This document shows positions 9,089 through 18,901 of a DNA stretch of 64,000 nt, piece after piece; the first letter of the stretch is position 1, and every line of letters begins with the position of its first letter. The notes beneath the pieces were generated by a model. It was not told where the DNA came from. It was given only the letters and a program-made list of their open reading frames with translations, and ran no database searches. This stretch comes from Micropruina sp. (GTDB lineage: Bacteria; Actinomycetota; Actinomycetes; Propionibacteriales; Propionibacteriaceae). The stretch lies in assembly GCA_016711205.1 (NCBI GenBank), contig JADJTM010000002.1:682001-746000 (forward strand), written 5' to 3'. The position numbers were made by a program, and so were the translations under genes.

Positions 9089-9425
9089 GTAAGAGTCCCG
9101 GGGAGTGGTGGGCTTTGAGGTCATCTCGATGCCGACCGGTCAGCCCTGGTTGAGGGCGACGGGTTCATTGTTGCTGGGTTTGCCGATTTTGGCCATGGAT
9201 TCCGGCGAGGTAGCGGCGCTCATCGGCGGCCCATTCGTCGTGGGTGTCGGAACGCGGACGGCGCCGGCGTTGGAAAGATGCGCAGCGGCGTTTGATTTCC
9301 TTGTTGAGCCGCGAGCGGGTTGGTGGACCAGGATCTTGCGCCAGTGCTCGCGGGGGAAGACCGCGAAGGGAGCACTTCGGCTTTCGCTTGATCCATCAGG
9401 TCACCGATCTTGGGGTAGCGGCCGG
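9089..9425 (-). pseudogene. IS256-type transposase, 3' end of a degraded copy
   Basis: This segment aligns base for base with 43884-44250, the end of the second IS256-type element, from the inverted-repeat tip GTAAGAGTCCCGGGG through the transposase stop and the catalytic Glu region. It carries several small deletions and insertions that the other copy lacks, more toward the right. Expected intact length (1387 bp) would put the other end near 10475, inside the G block. Bases 9081-9088 (CCTAGCGT) would be the target duplication, but its partner cannot be found. Confidence 0.8.
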
Positions 9426-10560
<1,135 letters not shown>

Positions 10561-11583
10561 GTCGCCGTCAGGAGTGTGGTCCGACGGATCGCCGGGCTTG
10601 CCGTTCTGGCGCTGGCGTTGACGCTGGTTCCGGCGACTCCCTCGCTCGGCCACGGCGGCTCGCACAGTAACGTCAAGCGGCTGGTCACCGGGCTGGGGCG
10701 CGGCGGGGGCAGCACGGTCGGCCCTGACGGTGCGCTCTACGTCACCAAACCCCTCGTCGGCGAGATCGTCCGGATCGACCCCCGGACCGGCGCGGTCTCC
10801 CTCTTCGCGGACGGTCTGCCCCCGATCGTCCCTGCCGTCGACTTGGGCGGAGTGACCGACGTCATCTTCCGTCACGGCACCGCCTACGCGCTGGTCACGC
10901 TGGTCGGCAAGGAAACGGGCGGCAATGACGTCGTCGGTCTCTACCGGATCGACGGGCGGCACAAGTCCACGGTGGTCGCCGACATCGGCGCCTACAGCAT
11001 CGCCAATCCTCCCGACACCGACTTCGCCGTTCCGAGTGGGCTGCAGTTCGCGATCGAGAACGGGCCCGGTGGATTCCTGGTCACCGATGGTCACCACAAT
11101 CGCGTGCTTCGCGTGACGGCCCGGGGCGCGATCAGCGAGGTGGTGGCATTCGGCAACGACGTTCCGACCGGTCTTGAAGTGAGCGGCCAGCAGGTGTGGG
11201 TCGCCGAGGCCGGCCCGATCCCGCACCTTCCGCAGGACGGCCGGGTGGTCACCTTCGGTGTACGTCATCCGCAGCCACGGACCGTGGCGGCCGGCGGCCG
11301 GCTTCTGGTGGACGTTGAGCTCGGACGACATGGCGCCCTGTACGCCCTGGCGCAGGGCGTGTGGCCGATCGGCAACCCCGAAGGTTCACCGGCCACGCCG
11401 GACACCGGCCAGCTGTTGCGCGCACACCGAGGTGGTTTCGACGTCGTCGCCAAGGGACTCGACCGGCCGACCTCGATGGAGATCATCGGCAACACGGCCT
11501 ACGTTCTGACGCTGGACGGCGAGGTCTGGACCGTGGAGTTGTCGAAGCGAGCCCATCAGCCCTGGGTATCGGTCGCCGTGTGA
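10561..11583 (+). CDS. ScyD/ScyE-type secreted beta-propeller protein, 5' end unresolved
   Basis: About 340 residues. The visible start RRIAGLAVLALALTLVPATP is a signal-peptide core followed by a small-residue cleavage region. The mature part contains NHL/SMP-30-like blades: STVGPDGALYVTKP, EIVRIDPRTGAVSLFADGLPP, GFLVTDGHHNRVLRVTARG and GALYALAQGVWP, a pattern I associate with ScyD/ScyE family proteins. The true start is probably lost in the G block; a GTG at 10576 is a fallback. It is likely exported; no ligand can be named. Confidence 0.7.
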   Translation, partial: VAVRSVVRRIAGLAVLALALTLVPATPSLGHGGSHSNVKRLVTGLGRGGGSTVGPDGALYVTKPLVGEIVRIDPRTGAVSLFADGLPPIVPAVDLGGVTDVIFRHGTAYALVTLVGKETGGNDVVGLYRIDGRHKSTVVADIGAYSIANPPDTDFAVPSGLQFAIENGPGGFLVTDGHHNRVLRVTARGAISEVVAFGNDVPTGLEVSGQQVWVAEAGPIPHLPQDGRVVTFGVRHPQPRTVAAGGRLLVDVELGRHGALYALAQGVWPIGNPEGSPATPDTGQLLRAHRGGFDVVAKGLDRPTSMEIIGNTAYVLTLDGEVWTVELSKRAHQPWVSVAV

Positions 11584-11721
11584 CATCAGAGACGATCGGA
11601 CAAGGTGTGCGGCGCCGTCACGGTGCCGCACACCAGCGCGTCGGTCCACCGTCGAGTGGCGGGCATGCATCACCTGCGAAGAACAGTCGGCGCGTGTTGC
11701 ATGGGAAGGCGTTGAAGTAGG

Positions 11722-12123
11722 TCAGTGGTGGGTCCTGATGACCTCGATGGTGCAGCGTGGGCCGGTGGATCTGGAGAGCCGACTGTCGCCGGTGAGCAGG
11801 GGTGCTTGGAGCGCCTCCGCGAGGGCCACGTAGGCAGCGTCGTAGATCGTGAGGTTGTCGCGCAGTTCCCAACAGCGGGCCAATAGCGCGGTGTGATCGA
11901 CTCGCTGAATCGGCAGGTCCCGCAGATCATCCAGGGCGAGCACGACCCGGCGCGGATCGAGATGTCCGCCGCGAGCCAGCCCGCGCCATACCGAGGCCAC
12001 CTCGAGGTCGAGCAGGGCGGGTGCGGCGAGCTGTTCGCCGCGGAGCCGCCCTCGCACCGTGTCACCGTCCACGCCGTCGTCGATGAGCGCGACGGCCAGG
12101 ACGCTGGCGTCAATGACGAGCAC
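11722..12123 (-). CDS. PIN-domain toxin, VapC family
   Basis: A 133-residue PIN-domain ribonuclease. Acidic residues expected for Mg2+ binding are seen in VIDASVLA (first Asp), LLDLEVASVW (Glu), YDAAYVALAEAL (Asp) and LLTGDSRL (last Asp). VapC toxins cleave tRNA or rRNA unless held by VapB. GTG at 12123 is preferred over GTG at 12141 because it gives the family-typical MxVIDAS start; it overlaps the antitoxin stop by 14 bp. It is the second gene of the pair. Confidence 0.85.
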   Translation of the reverse strand: MLVIDASVLAVALIDDGVDGDTVRGRLRGEQLAAPALLDLEVASVWRGLARGGHLDPRRVVLALDDLRDLPIQRVDHTALLARCWELRDNLTIYDAAYVALAEALQAPLLTGDSRLSRSTGPRCTIEVIRTHH

Positions 12124-12340
12124 GGTCGAACCGCAGCGCACTCACCGCAGCTTCCAACGGCAGCGAGCCGCCGGCCCGTCCACCAGCCCGGGCCAACACC
12201 TCGTCCACCGTGGGTTGCGACGCTTCGGCGATCAACTTCGAACGCAGGTACTCCTGCAGAGACTGGTGCGCCGCAGCTGCCCGCCGCCGCAGCACCGCGT
12301 GGGTGTCCTCTGGCACGTCCTTGACCTGAATGTTCGGCAT
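12110..12340 (-). CDS. Ribbon-helix-helix antitoxin, VapB/FitA-like
   Basis: A 76-residue protein starting at ATG 12340. The N-terminal MPNIQVKDVPEDTHAVL strand and helix, then AHQSLQEYLRSKL, form the ribbon-helix-helix DNA-binding fold of FitA/VapB antitoxins. The rest, ending in ALRFDRARH, should wrap the toxin. It is upstream of and overlaps the PIN toxin, the standard antitoxin-first order; the pair probably autoregulates from the 257-bp gap shared with the divergent FG-GAP gene. Confidence 0.82.
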   Translation of the reverse strand: MPNIQVKDVPEDTHAVLRRRAAAAHQSLQEYLRSKLIAEASQPTVDEVLARAGGRAGGSLPLEAAVSALRFDRARH

Positions 12341-12597
12341 GGAGCCATTATGGCGCCACAAGAGCCAACTGGGAATCACAGATGGTCAAGGGGTGGGCGC
12401 TCCACCGACACCGCTGGGATGGGCACTGAGCAGGGACCAGAGGGGCAACCTTGCCCATGGTCGCCGCACGGACCGGATCGCTACCATCGGCCAATCATCT
12501 TCGCCGGCCCCCCAGGCGACTGGTCGGCCCGGCGATTCGTGGCGAGGGTCGACGGGGCCCGGCTCGGGCCGCCCCGAAGACGGAGGGCGAGGCGATC

Positions 12598-15459
12598 ATG
12601 GCCGTCGGTTCGGTCGGCAGCGGGCAGTTGGCCCTGCCCATGCTCAGCGACGGCATGAACTTCGACCGTCCGGAGTACTACGAGACCATCCAGACCTCGC
12701 GCCGTGCCGCCTGCCACACGGTGCAGTCGGCCGACCTCGACGGCGACGGCCAGGACGAGCTGATTTGCCGCGGGCCCGCCGGCATCAGCGCCTACAGCTT
12801 CGACCCGGTCAGCGGCCAGTGGATCAGCCTGCCGTCCGGCCCGGCCTGGAGCGACGCCGCCGGCTGGGCGCAGGAGTGCTACTACGCCACGATCCAGGCC
12901 GCCGACCTCGACGGCGACGGGCGTGCCGAGCTGTTCGGGCACGGCCCGAACGGCACCGAGGTGTGGAGCTATGACCCGACGTCGGGCAGCTGGACGGCGC
13001 TGGAGATCGGACCCGATCCGCTGGCGGCCGGTGACTGGCAGAGCCCCGAGACCTACAGCACCATCCAGTGCGCCGACCTGGACGGCGACGGCAGCGCCGA
13101 GTTGCTGGCCCGCAGCACCACGGGGATCGTGGCGTGGAAGCTCACCGCGTCGGGCTGGGCGGCGCTGCCCGCCGGCCCGGGATGGTCCGACGCGGCCAGT
13201 TGGAACCTGCCCCAGTACTACGCCACCATCCAGTGCGCCGACGTGGACGGTGACGGCAGCGCCGAACTCGTCGGGCGCGACAACGCGCAACTCCAGTTCT
13301 GGAAGCTCACGCCATCGGGCTGGGTCGGGTTGCCGTTCGGGCCGCCGATGTCAGATGCCGACGGCTGGAACCAGGTTCCGTACTACAGCACCATCCAGTT
13401 CGCCGACCTGGACGGCGACGGCGCCGACGAACTGCTCGCCCGCAACAACACCCAGGTCCTGGTCTGGAAGCTCAGCGCGGCCGGCTGGGGTAGCCTGCCG
13501 GGCGGCCCGCTGATGCCCGACGCGGACGCGTGGAACCTGCCGCAGTACTACAGCACGATCCAGTGCGCCGACATCGACGGCGACGGGGCCGACGAACTGC
13601 TCGCCCGCAACAACGCCCAGGTGGCGGCGTGGAAGCTGGTCGGGTCCGCGTGGCAGCAACTGGCCGGCGGTCCGCTCTGGTCCGATGCCGACGGCTGGAA
13701 CCTGCCGCAGTACTACAGCACGATCCGTACCGCCACGGTGCTGCGCGGACCGGCGGCGGCGGGCGCCGCGCCGTCCACCCTCGACGTGCTGATCGGACGT
13801 TCCGCCTACTCGATGCTCGCCTATCGCTACGCAAGCTCCGGCTGGGTCTCGACCACGGCGTCGTGGCCGGTGCTGAACCAGCAGGCCTACCAGGCCGTCG
13901 GTGAGCTGCTGGCCCTGTCGGCGGGCCTGCAGGTGCGCAACGTGTACAACGACCCCGCGGCGCTGACGCACGCCGCCACCATGTTGACCGCCAAGCCGAT
14001 CCCGGCGCCGCCCTCCAGCTACACCGGCTCGCTGCAGGTTTGGGACGACACGGTCACCCAGCTTGCAACCGAGGTCGGCTGGGCGATCGCGGTGAACGGC
14101 TGGTACGGCAACGTCAACGCACTGACGAACGCGACTTATCTGGACCAGGACATGGGGCTCGCCACCGTGTGCGGCACGCTCGAGCTGGACCAGGACAGCA
14201 CCTCGGCCGCGCTGTCCCTTCTTTCCATCGCCTTCAACATCGCCTGGGCAGTGCTCGGTGTGGCGGCGCCGATCGCCTCGGCCGTCGCCGGCGTGCTGGC
14301 CACCGCCTGCACGGCAGCGGCGGGCAGTTGGTCGACGGGCCCGTTGCAGGGTGACGTTGTGCAACTGCAGGCGGAACTCACCAACGCGTTCACCGCCGCG
14401 CTGCAACTTCAGGGAGCTCAGCAGCTTGCCATCACCGGCGGTTTCTCCACCGAGCCCCTGGTGGGCGACTACGGCCTGCTGGCGGCCATCGGCGGTCAAC
14501 TGCAGAGCGGGAGTCCGGCCTGGAACTGGGACGGAACCGATGGCGCCACGGAGCTGGCTGCCGTGCAGAACTACGCGGTGTCGTGTTGGCAGGCGCTGGT
14601 GCTGCCGGCGCGGTGGCGCTGGTCGGTGAACCCGACCGCTATCACCTGGCAGAACGACCCGAACCACCTCGACTACGTGACCAACGGATGGTTCTGGGAC
14701 CTCTCCGGCACCGGTGAGGGGTGCAATACCTACTTCACGTCGCAGTATGGCGGCCCGCTGATTCATCCCTTGCTGGTGCTGCCGGCCACCGCGCAGTTGT
14801 TGTTCGGACCGGACACCGCCGACATCGGCGGCCCTGTCTACCCGCTGCTGGTCAGTCCTGGCGACGTGCTGACCGCCCAGAACGGCTGGCCACAACTGAC
14901 CGGCGACTGGACGTCGCCCGACGACTCCAACTGCCAGAACGTGCAGCCGCCGTACGCGTCGGAGAACCTCGCGGGAAGCCCGGCCGCGGGCCGGCCGCTG
15001 ACAGCGCCGCCCTCCGACCCGCGGCTCACCATCGTCCCCGCCCGATCAAACCGGCCAGCAACGGGGAAGGCTCGGCCCTATCCGGCGCGGCGAGCCGACG
15101 CGGAGGAGCTGCTGGTGCGGGCCAGGGTGCTGCGGGAGCTGGACGGCGAGGTGTTGGTGCGTGTCACGGTGAGCAACCACGGGCTGCAAGCTGCCGATGC
15201 GGTCGAGATCGTCGAGGCGAGCCTGGCCGGACGTGCGGCACTGGGCGGCCTGCCGACCCGTCCGACGCGCATCGGCGCCGGCTGCCGGGTGAGCCGGCAG
15301 CTGTGGTTCCCGGCGCCCTCCGCGAGCGCCGGCGGGGTGGCCGACCTGCGGGTACGGGTGGCGCGGCGAGGGGGCGAGCATGTCGACACGGTGTCATTGG
15401 GGGTTCGAACCGTCCGCTCGCGGCGAGCGCTTGAACGCGTGGCATCCAGTCCTCGATGA
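12598..15459 (+). CDS. Large FG-GAP/VCBS repeat protein
   Basis: A 953-residue protein starting at ATG 12598 behind GGAGGGCGAGG. Residues about 20-400 hold seven repeats of 55-57 residues with the pattern YYSTIQCADLDGDGADEL, each with a DxDGDG calcium loop, so an FG-GAP beta-propeller is expected; the seventh is degenerate. The middle (about 500-620) has a hydrophobic stretch LLSIAFNIAWAVLGVAAPIA. The C-terminal ~100 residues (LLVRARVLRELDGEVLVRV) look like an Ig/CARDB-type beta domain. No signal peptide is seen. The FG-GAP part may bind ligand or surface; overall function is unknown. Confidence 0.75.
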   Translation: MAVGSVGSGQLALPMLSDGMNFDRPEYYETIQTSRRAACHTVQSADLDGDGQDELICRGPAGISAYSFDPVSGQWISLPSGPAWSDAAGWAQECYYATIQAADLDGDGRAELFGHGPNGTEVWSYDPTSGSWTALEIGPDPLAAGDWQSPETYSTIQCADLDGDGSAELLARSTTGIVAWKLTASGWAALPAGPGWSDAASWNLPQYYATIQCADVDGDGSAELVGRDNAQLQFWKLTPSGWVGLPFGPPMSDADGWNQVPYYSTIQFADLDGDGADELLARNNTQVLVWKLSAAGWGSLPGGPLMPDADAWNLPQYYSTIQCADIDGDGADELLARNNAQVAAWKLVGSAWQQLAGGPLWSDADGWNLPQYYSTIRTATVLRGPAAAGAAPSTLDVLIGRSAYSMLAYRYASSGWVSTTASWPVLNQQAYQAVGELLALSAGLQVRNVYNDPAALTHAATMLTAKPIPAPPSSYTGSLQVWDDTVTQLATEVGWAIAVNGWYGNVNALTNATYLDQDMGLATVCGTLELDQDSTSAALSLLSIAFNIAWAVLGVAAPIASAVAGVLATACTAAAGSWSTGPLQGDVVQLQAELTNAFTAALQLQGAQQLAITGGFSTEPLVGDYGLLAAIGGQLQSGSPAWNWDGTDGATELAAVQNYAVSCWQALVLPARWRWSVNPTAITWQNDPNHLDYVTNGWFWDLSGTGEGCNTYFTSQYGGPLIHPLLVLPATAQLLFGPDTADIGGPVYPLLVSPGDVLTAQNGWPQLTGDWTSPDDSNCQNVQPPYASENLAGSPAAGRPLTAPPSDPRLTIVPARSNRPATGKARPYPARRADAEELLVRARVLRELDGEVLVRVTVSNHGLQAADAVEIVEASLAGRAALGGLPTRPTRIGAGCRVSRQLWFPAPSASAGGVADLRVRVARRGGEHVDTVSLGVRTVRSRRALERVASSPR

Positions 15460-15539
15460 GTGAGGACGCTTCGTCGAGCTGATCAGGTCCGCGCGTGTGA
15501 GTATCGCGGTGTTGCCGCGTCAGTGGACCGGTTGGCCTG

Positions 15540-15557
15540 GATAGCACAAGTGCTATC
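15540..15557. promoter_or_regulatory. Palindromic operator of a VapBC module
   Basis: The perfect inverted repeat GATAGCACAAGTGCTATC ends 9 bp before the antitoxin start. TGCTAT could serve as a -10 hexamer, so a dimeric antitoxin bound here would block its own promoter. The position matches autoregulated toxin-antitoxin operators; binding is inferred. Confidence 0.5.
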
Positions 15558-15566
15558 GTGGGTTTC

Positions 15567-15818
15567 GTGGAGAACAACGTGGGACTGCGGGAGTTGCGTC
15601 AGAACGCCTCCGATCTGGTGCGCCGTGCCCAGAACGGGGAGGAGATCACGATCACGGTCTCCGGCCGGCCGAGCGCTCGACTTGTGCCTGCAGCACCCAC
15701 CCAGTGGCGGCGTTGGGATGACATCGCTGGATTGTTCGCCGGCCCCGCCGATCCGGAGTGGGAGCACGACCGGGAAATGGTCGGCGACGACCTGCGTGAT
15801 CCCTGGTCCGATCGGTGA
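15567..15818 (+). CDS. Phd/YefM-type antitoxin of a VapBC module
   Basis: An 83-residue antitoxin. VGLRELRQNASDLVRRAQNGEEITITVSGRPSA is the classic N-terminal DNA-binding half of the Phd/YefM fold, and the acidic tail (DPEWEHDREMVGDDLRD) is the toxin-binding part. GTG at 15567 is used; a GTG at 15558 is also in frame. The near absence of leader sequence after the putative -10 suggests a leaderless transcript. It overlaps the toxin by 4 bp (GTGA). Confidence 0.82.
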   Translation: MENNVGLRELRQNASDLVRRAQNGEEITITVSGRPSARLVPAAPTQWRRWDDIAGLFAGPADPEWEHDREMVGDDLRDPWSDR

Positions 15819-16216
15819 GTGCCACCCGGCCGCCCGAGCGTGCGCTCCTCGACACCAGCGTGATCATCGCCGGTGATGTCGCGCCGATCCCCGGCGTGCT
15901 GGCGATCAGCGTGATCAGCGTGGCCGAACTCCAGTTCGGCGTCCTGGTCGCCACGACCCCCACCGTGCGTGCCGAACGACTGCGCAGGCTCAGCATCCTG
16001 CAGAAGCACTTCGACGCACTGCCGGTTGATGACGCGGTCGCGATCAGCTACGGACGGCTCGCCGCCGCCGTGGTCGAGGCCGGACGTCAACCACGCCGCC
16101 GAGCGATGGACCTCCTTATCGCCGCCACCGCCCACGCCCACGGCGCACGTCTGTATACCCGCAACATCGACGACTTCGCCGGACTCGAACACCTCCTCGA
16201 CATCGCGGCTATCTGA
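15815..16216 (+). CDS. PIN-domain toxin, VapC family
   Basis: A 133-residue PIN-domain nuclease with RALLDTSVIIAGD (first Asp), VISVAELQFGV (Glu), RAMDLLIAATAHAHGARLYTRNIDDF (third and fourth Asp), all canonical for VapC. GTG start overlaps the antitoxin stop, so translation is coupled. This is the best-preserved of the three modules. The RNA target is not predictable. Confidence 0.88.
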   Translation: MSATRPPERALLDTSVIIAGDVAPIPGVLAISVISVAELQFGVLVATTPTVRAERLRRLSILQKHFDALPVDDAVAISYGRLAAAVVEAGRQPRRRAMDLLIAATAHAHGARLYTRNIDDFAGLEHLLDIAAI

Positions 16217-16299
16217 GCCCGCGGTCACGCCATCTCCTCACGACACCACAGACCCACAAGCCCACCGAACTCGCGGCAGAGTCGAATGGATTGGTGGCC

Positions 16300-17012
16300 T
16301 CACCCCCAGGGCTGCCAGCGCGCTCGGATTGCCCCGTCGGCGTCAGGGTTGACCCCTTCTAGGAGCGGCGGACACGCATCGTCATCCCGCCACCACACCC
16401 GCACGGCATCGTCGAGGGGCGGCAGACCTGTCTGTGAATCCGTGGAGATCGCAGTTTCGTGGAGGCGGCCGTCGGGCGATTGCCACACGCAGTACCCATA
16501 GGGGTCGTCCGGGTCGCAACCGTGAAGACGTTCGACCTCTCCGTCTTTGTCTCCCGGGAAGTCTGGCCAGACCCAGACCAGGCAGCGCGGGTGCAGCTCA
16601 GGGCTTGCCTCACCGGACGTCAGCCGATGCCAACGCCGCCACCCGGCGTGCTCCTCCAGGACTGCGAGTTGGGAGCTGCCCCTTGCTGCAGCATGCTGCG
16701 GACGATGAGTCGTGCTGCCGCGAGGTCGACCACCGCACCGTCGTAAACCCCCTCCAGGCCCGTCCCGAAGCACTGAACGAGGGCATCCTCCGCGCCGTAC
16801 GCGGCGTCGTCGGGGCTGTTGGCTACCTGAGGGTCGCGGATGGTCAGATGCGTGACCCCGACTTCTCGCGCGAACGCTTCCACGGCATCCAGATAGGCCG
16901 CCTCCCGTGGGCCCTCATCGCTGACGCTGTCGACTGCGCCGATGTAGCGGCCGCCCTCGTCGCGGTCTGACGGGTCGTACTGAGTGATCCGGTAGGTGTG
17001 GCGAAGTCGCAC
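16300..17012 (-). pseudogene. Frameshifted hypothetical protein
   Basis: Two overlapping frames form one protein of about 235 residues: residues from GTG 17012 (MRLRHTYRITQYDPSDRDEG) run to about 16680, and the second frame continues as SQLAVLEEHAGWRRWHRL to the stop at 16300. The break lies next to the run CCCC at 16679-16682, so one lost or gained base explains it. The N-terminal half resembles a family of uncharacterised proteins in Streptomyces, from memory. No function is assigned. Confidence 0.6.
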
Positions 17013-17111
17013 AACGGCATCGTCCCACCTGCACCCTCCCCAAAAGGCGCGGTCATCGACCCGATCGACCGCGCGGGCTACGGCAAGGAGCGTGTGGGCG
17101 AGGGCACTTTG

Positions 17112-17354
17112 TCAGGACGCCCTGCTGGTCCTGGTCACGAAGTCGGCCACCTCGTCCAGCATCTCGACCAGGTGCTCGGGTTGACCGGTCCAGACCTGAC
17201 GCGCGGTGGGCAATCCAGCAAGGACCATCGTGGCCGTCAGGTCGTCGATCGCCATCACCCGCGGTGCTGGACTGTAAGCGATGGCGATGGCGCGTCCGCG
17301 CTGCTCAGAGCTGAGTCTTGCCCACCACGACTGCATAGACAGTTCGTCGGTCAT
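17112..17354 (-). CDS. Small hypothetical protein
   Basis: An 80-residue protein from ATG 17354 (MTDELSMQSWWARLSSEQR) to 17112. The frame is open 9 codons further upstream. It has no recognised motif; the W-rich N-terminus and the helical ending (EHLVEMLDEVADFV) suggest a compact helical domain. It lies between the frameshifted gene and the RelE module and may be a small regulator, but no evidence supports a role. Confidence 0.45.
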   Translation of the reverse strand: MTDELSMQSWWARLSSEQRGRAIAIAYSPAPRVMAIDDLTATMVLAGLPTARQVWTGQPEHLVEMLDEVADFVTRTSRAS

Positions 17355-17439
17355 GTACCGATTTTGCCTCGAATGGGTCACTCCTGCCGCCCGCCTGCCA
17401 GCGCACGTCCATCACGCGGGTGCGCGGCAGATCCGCGCA

Positions 17440-17467
17440 TTGCATCATCGTCCGATCTGGCTACACT
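17440..17467 (+). promoter_or_regulatory. Putative promoter of the YefM/RelE module
   Basis: TTGCAT (17440-17445) and TACACT (17462-17467) are spaced by 16 bp, close to the housekeeping -35/-10 consensus. The antitoxin ATG is 8 bp downstream, so the transcript would be nearly leaderless. Confidence 0.4.
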
Positions 17468-17474
17468 TGTGGCC

Positions 17475-17756
17475 ATGACGGTTCAGGGTTCGATGGCGCT
17501 GAAGGACGTGAAGAACCACCTCTCGGAGGTTGTCGAGCAGGTCGAACGCGAGCACGACCGAGTCGTGATTACCAAGCACGGCCGACCAGCTGCGGTCGTG
17601 GTCAGCGTGGACGACCTGGCCTCGCTCGAGGAGACCCTGGACATCGCTGGACGCCCACAGTTGATGCGCCAGATCCGGGCCAGCCTGAGTGAACTCGCGG
17701 CCGGAGAGGCCGAGGTCCTCACCAAGGATGAGATCCTGCGCACCCTCACTGCATGA
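17475..17756 (+). CDS. Phd/YefM-family antitoxin
   Basis: A 93-residue antitoxin. MALKDVKNHLSEVVEQVE and HDRVVITKHGRPAAVVVS are the typical first helix and beta hairpin of Phd/YefM, followed by a variable C-terminal toxin-binding tail (LSELAAGEAEVLTKDEIL). ATG 17475 is used. It overlaps the toxin by 4 bp (ATGA) and precedes it. Confidence 0.87.
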   Translation: MTVQGSMALKDVKNHLSEVVEQVEREHDRVVITKHGRPAAVVVSVDDLASLEETLDIAGRPQLMRQIRASLSELAAGEAEVLTKDEILRTLTA

Positions 17757-18019
17757 GTGAGGCGACCGTTCAGATTGCCTGGACTCCCACCGCAAGACGG
17801 GCGCTGTCCAGGCTTCCGGACAAGGTCGCCGCCGCGGCGGTGGAGTTCATCTACGGCGCCTTGGCGGACAACCCGCAACGGGTCGGGAAACCGCTGCGTC
17901 GCGAACTCGAAGGCCTGCACAGCGCGCGACGAGGAGACTTCCGCATCCTCTACCGGATCTCCACTGTCGTGACGATCATGGCCATCGACCACCGGGCCGA
18001 CATCTACCGCACTCATTGA
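17753..18019 (+). CDS. RelE/ParE-family toxin
   Basis: An 88-residue toxin of the RelE/ParE superfamily: WTPTARRALSRLP at the N-terminus, ARRGDFRILYRI and the closing VTIMAIDHRADIYR. RelE members cut mRNA on ribosomes, ParE members attack gyrase; the RGDFRILYRI strand with basic residues leans to RelE. Start codon overlaps the antitoxin stop, so the two are coupled. Confidence 0.88.
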   Translation: MSEATVQIAWTPTARRALSRLPDKVAAAAVEFIYGALADNPQRVGKPLRRELEGLHSARRGDFRILYRISTVVTIMAIDHRADIYRTH

Positions 18020-18241
18020 CCGGCAGACTCGCGGCAGATCGCCCATCTCCCCCTTGGCGGTACCGCCTTGACCCGGGAGCAACCGCGCACTGCGGCATGA
18101 CACTGAGTTACGGTCGGGCCAGTTCGCGCAATCGCTGCAGACGGCGCCAGAGCTCATTCCGGAGGTCCGTCATCACTCTCACAGCCGACTCCTGATCGGT
18201 TCACAGCAATCCCAAAAGCTGTGCCGGTCGGCTAGGTTCCG

Positions 18242-18901
18242 ATGATCTCAAGCACACCGAAAGGCCACCCGTTGTCCTCCCGCTACTCCGCTGTGACCCG
18301 CCGCGCGTTCCTGAGCGGCCTTTCCGCCGCGGCCATTGTCGGCCTCGCGGGCTGTGCCGGCGCGGGCTCCAGTGCGTCGAGCCCGGCCACCAGCTCTGCC
18401 AGCGCCAACAGCACGGCGGCCGCGTCGGCGAGTGCGTCAGGACCGGCGAGTGCGTCCGGCGAGACCCTGCCGGCCAGTGCTTCGGCGACCGTCTCGTGGA
18501 CTTTCGCGTCCAGCGGCGGCAGGTCACGCAATCCCTACATGGCGGTGTGGATCGAGAATGCGGACGGCAACTTCGTCAAGACCCTCGCGCTGTACCACAA
18601 GGCCAACGGTGACAACTGGCTGGACACGCTCGCCAGCTGGTACGCCGCGTCCGGCGGTACCGACACCACCACGAGCGGCACGGTGCCGGCGGGCAGGTTC
18701 ACCACGGTCTGGGACGGCACCACCGCTGCCGGCGATCGGGCCGCACAGGGGAGCTACTACGTGTGTATCGAGAGCGTGGTCGAGCACGGCTCGGACAGCC
18801 TGGTGCGCGAGCAGGTGACCTTCGGCGCGGCGGCCGCGCAGACCACCCTCACCGCATCCGGCGACATCACGGCTGCTGCGGTGAACTACGCCGTCGGCTG
18901 A
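18242..18901 (+). CDS. DUF2271 lipoprotein
   Basis: A 219-residue exported protein. The N-terminus has RRAFLSGLSAAAIVGLAGCAGA, i.e. a twin-Arg-like RR followed by a hydrophobic core and a lipobox ending LAGC, so lipid anchoring on the cell surface is expected. A Ser/Ala-rich linker follows (about 40-80), then the DUF2271 domain (VSWTFASSGGRSRNPYMAVWIENADGN; WDGTTAAGDR). DUF2271 genes often sit with ApbE genes. It is convergent with ApbE with stop codons adjacent. The lipoprotein may be a redox or cofactor-binding partner; inference. Confidence 0.75.
   Translation: MISSTPKGHPLSSRYSAVTRRAFLSGLSAAAIVGLAGCAGAGSSASSPATSSASANSTAAASASASGPASASGETLPASASATVSWTFASSGGRSRNPYMAVWIENADGNFVKTLALYHKANGDNWLDTLASWYAASGGTDTTTSGTVPAGRFTTVWDGTTAAGDRAAQGSYYVCIESVVEHGSDSLVREQVTFGAAAAQTTLTASGDITAAAVNYAVG

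Noticed and set aside
17112..17354. Antitoxin or toxin role for the small gene
   Set aside because: No family signature and its strand opposes the RelE module.
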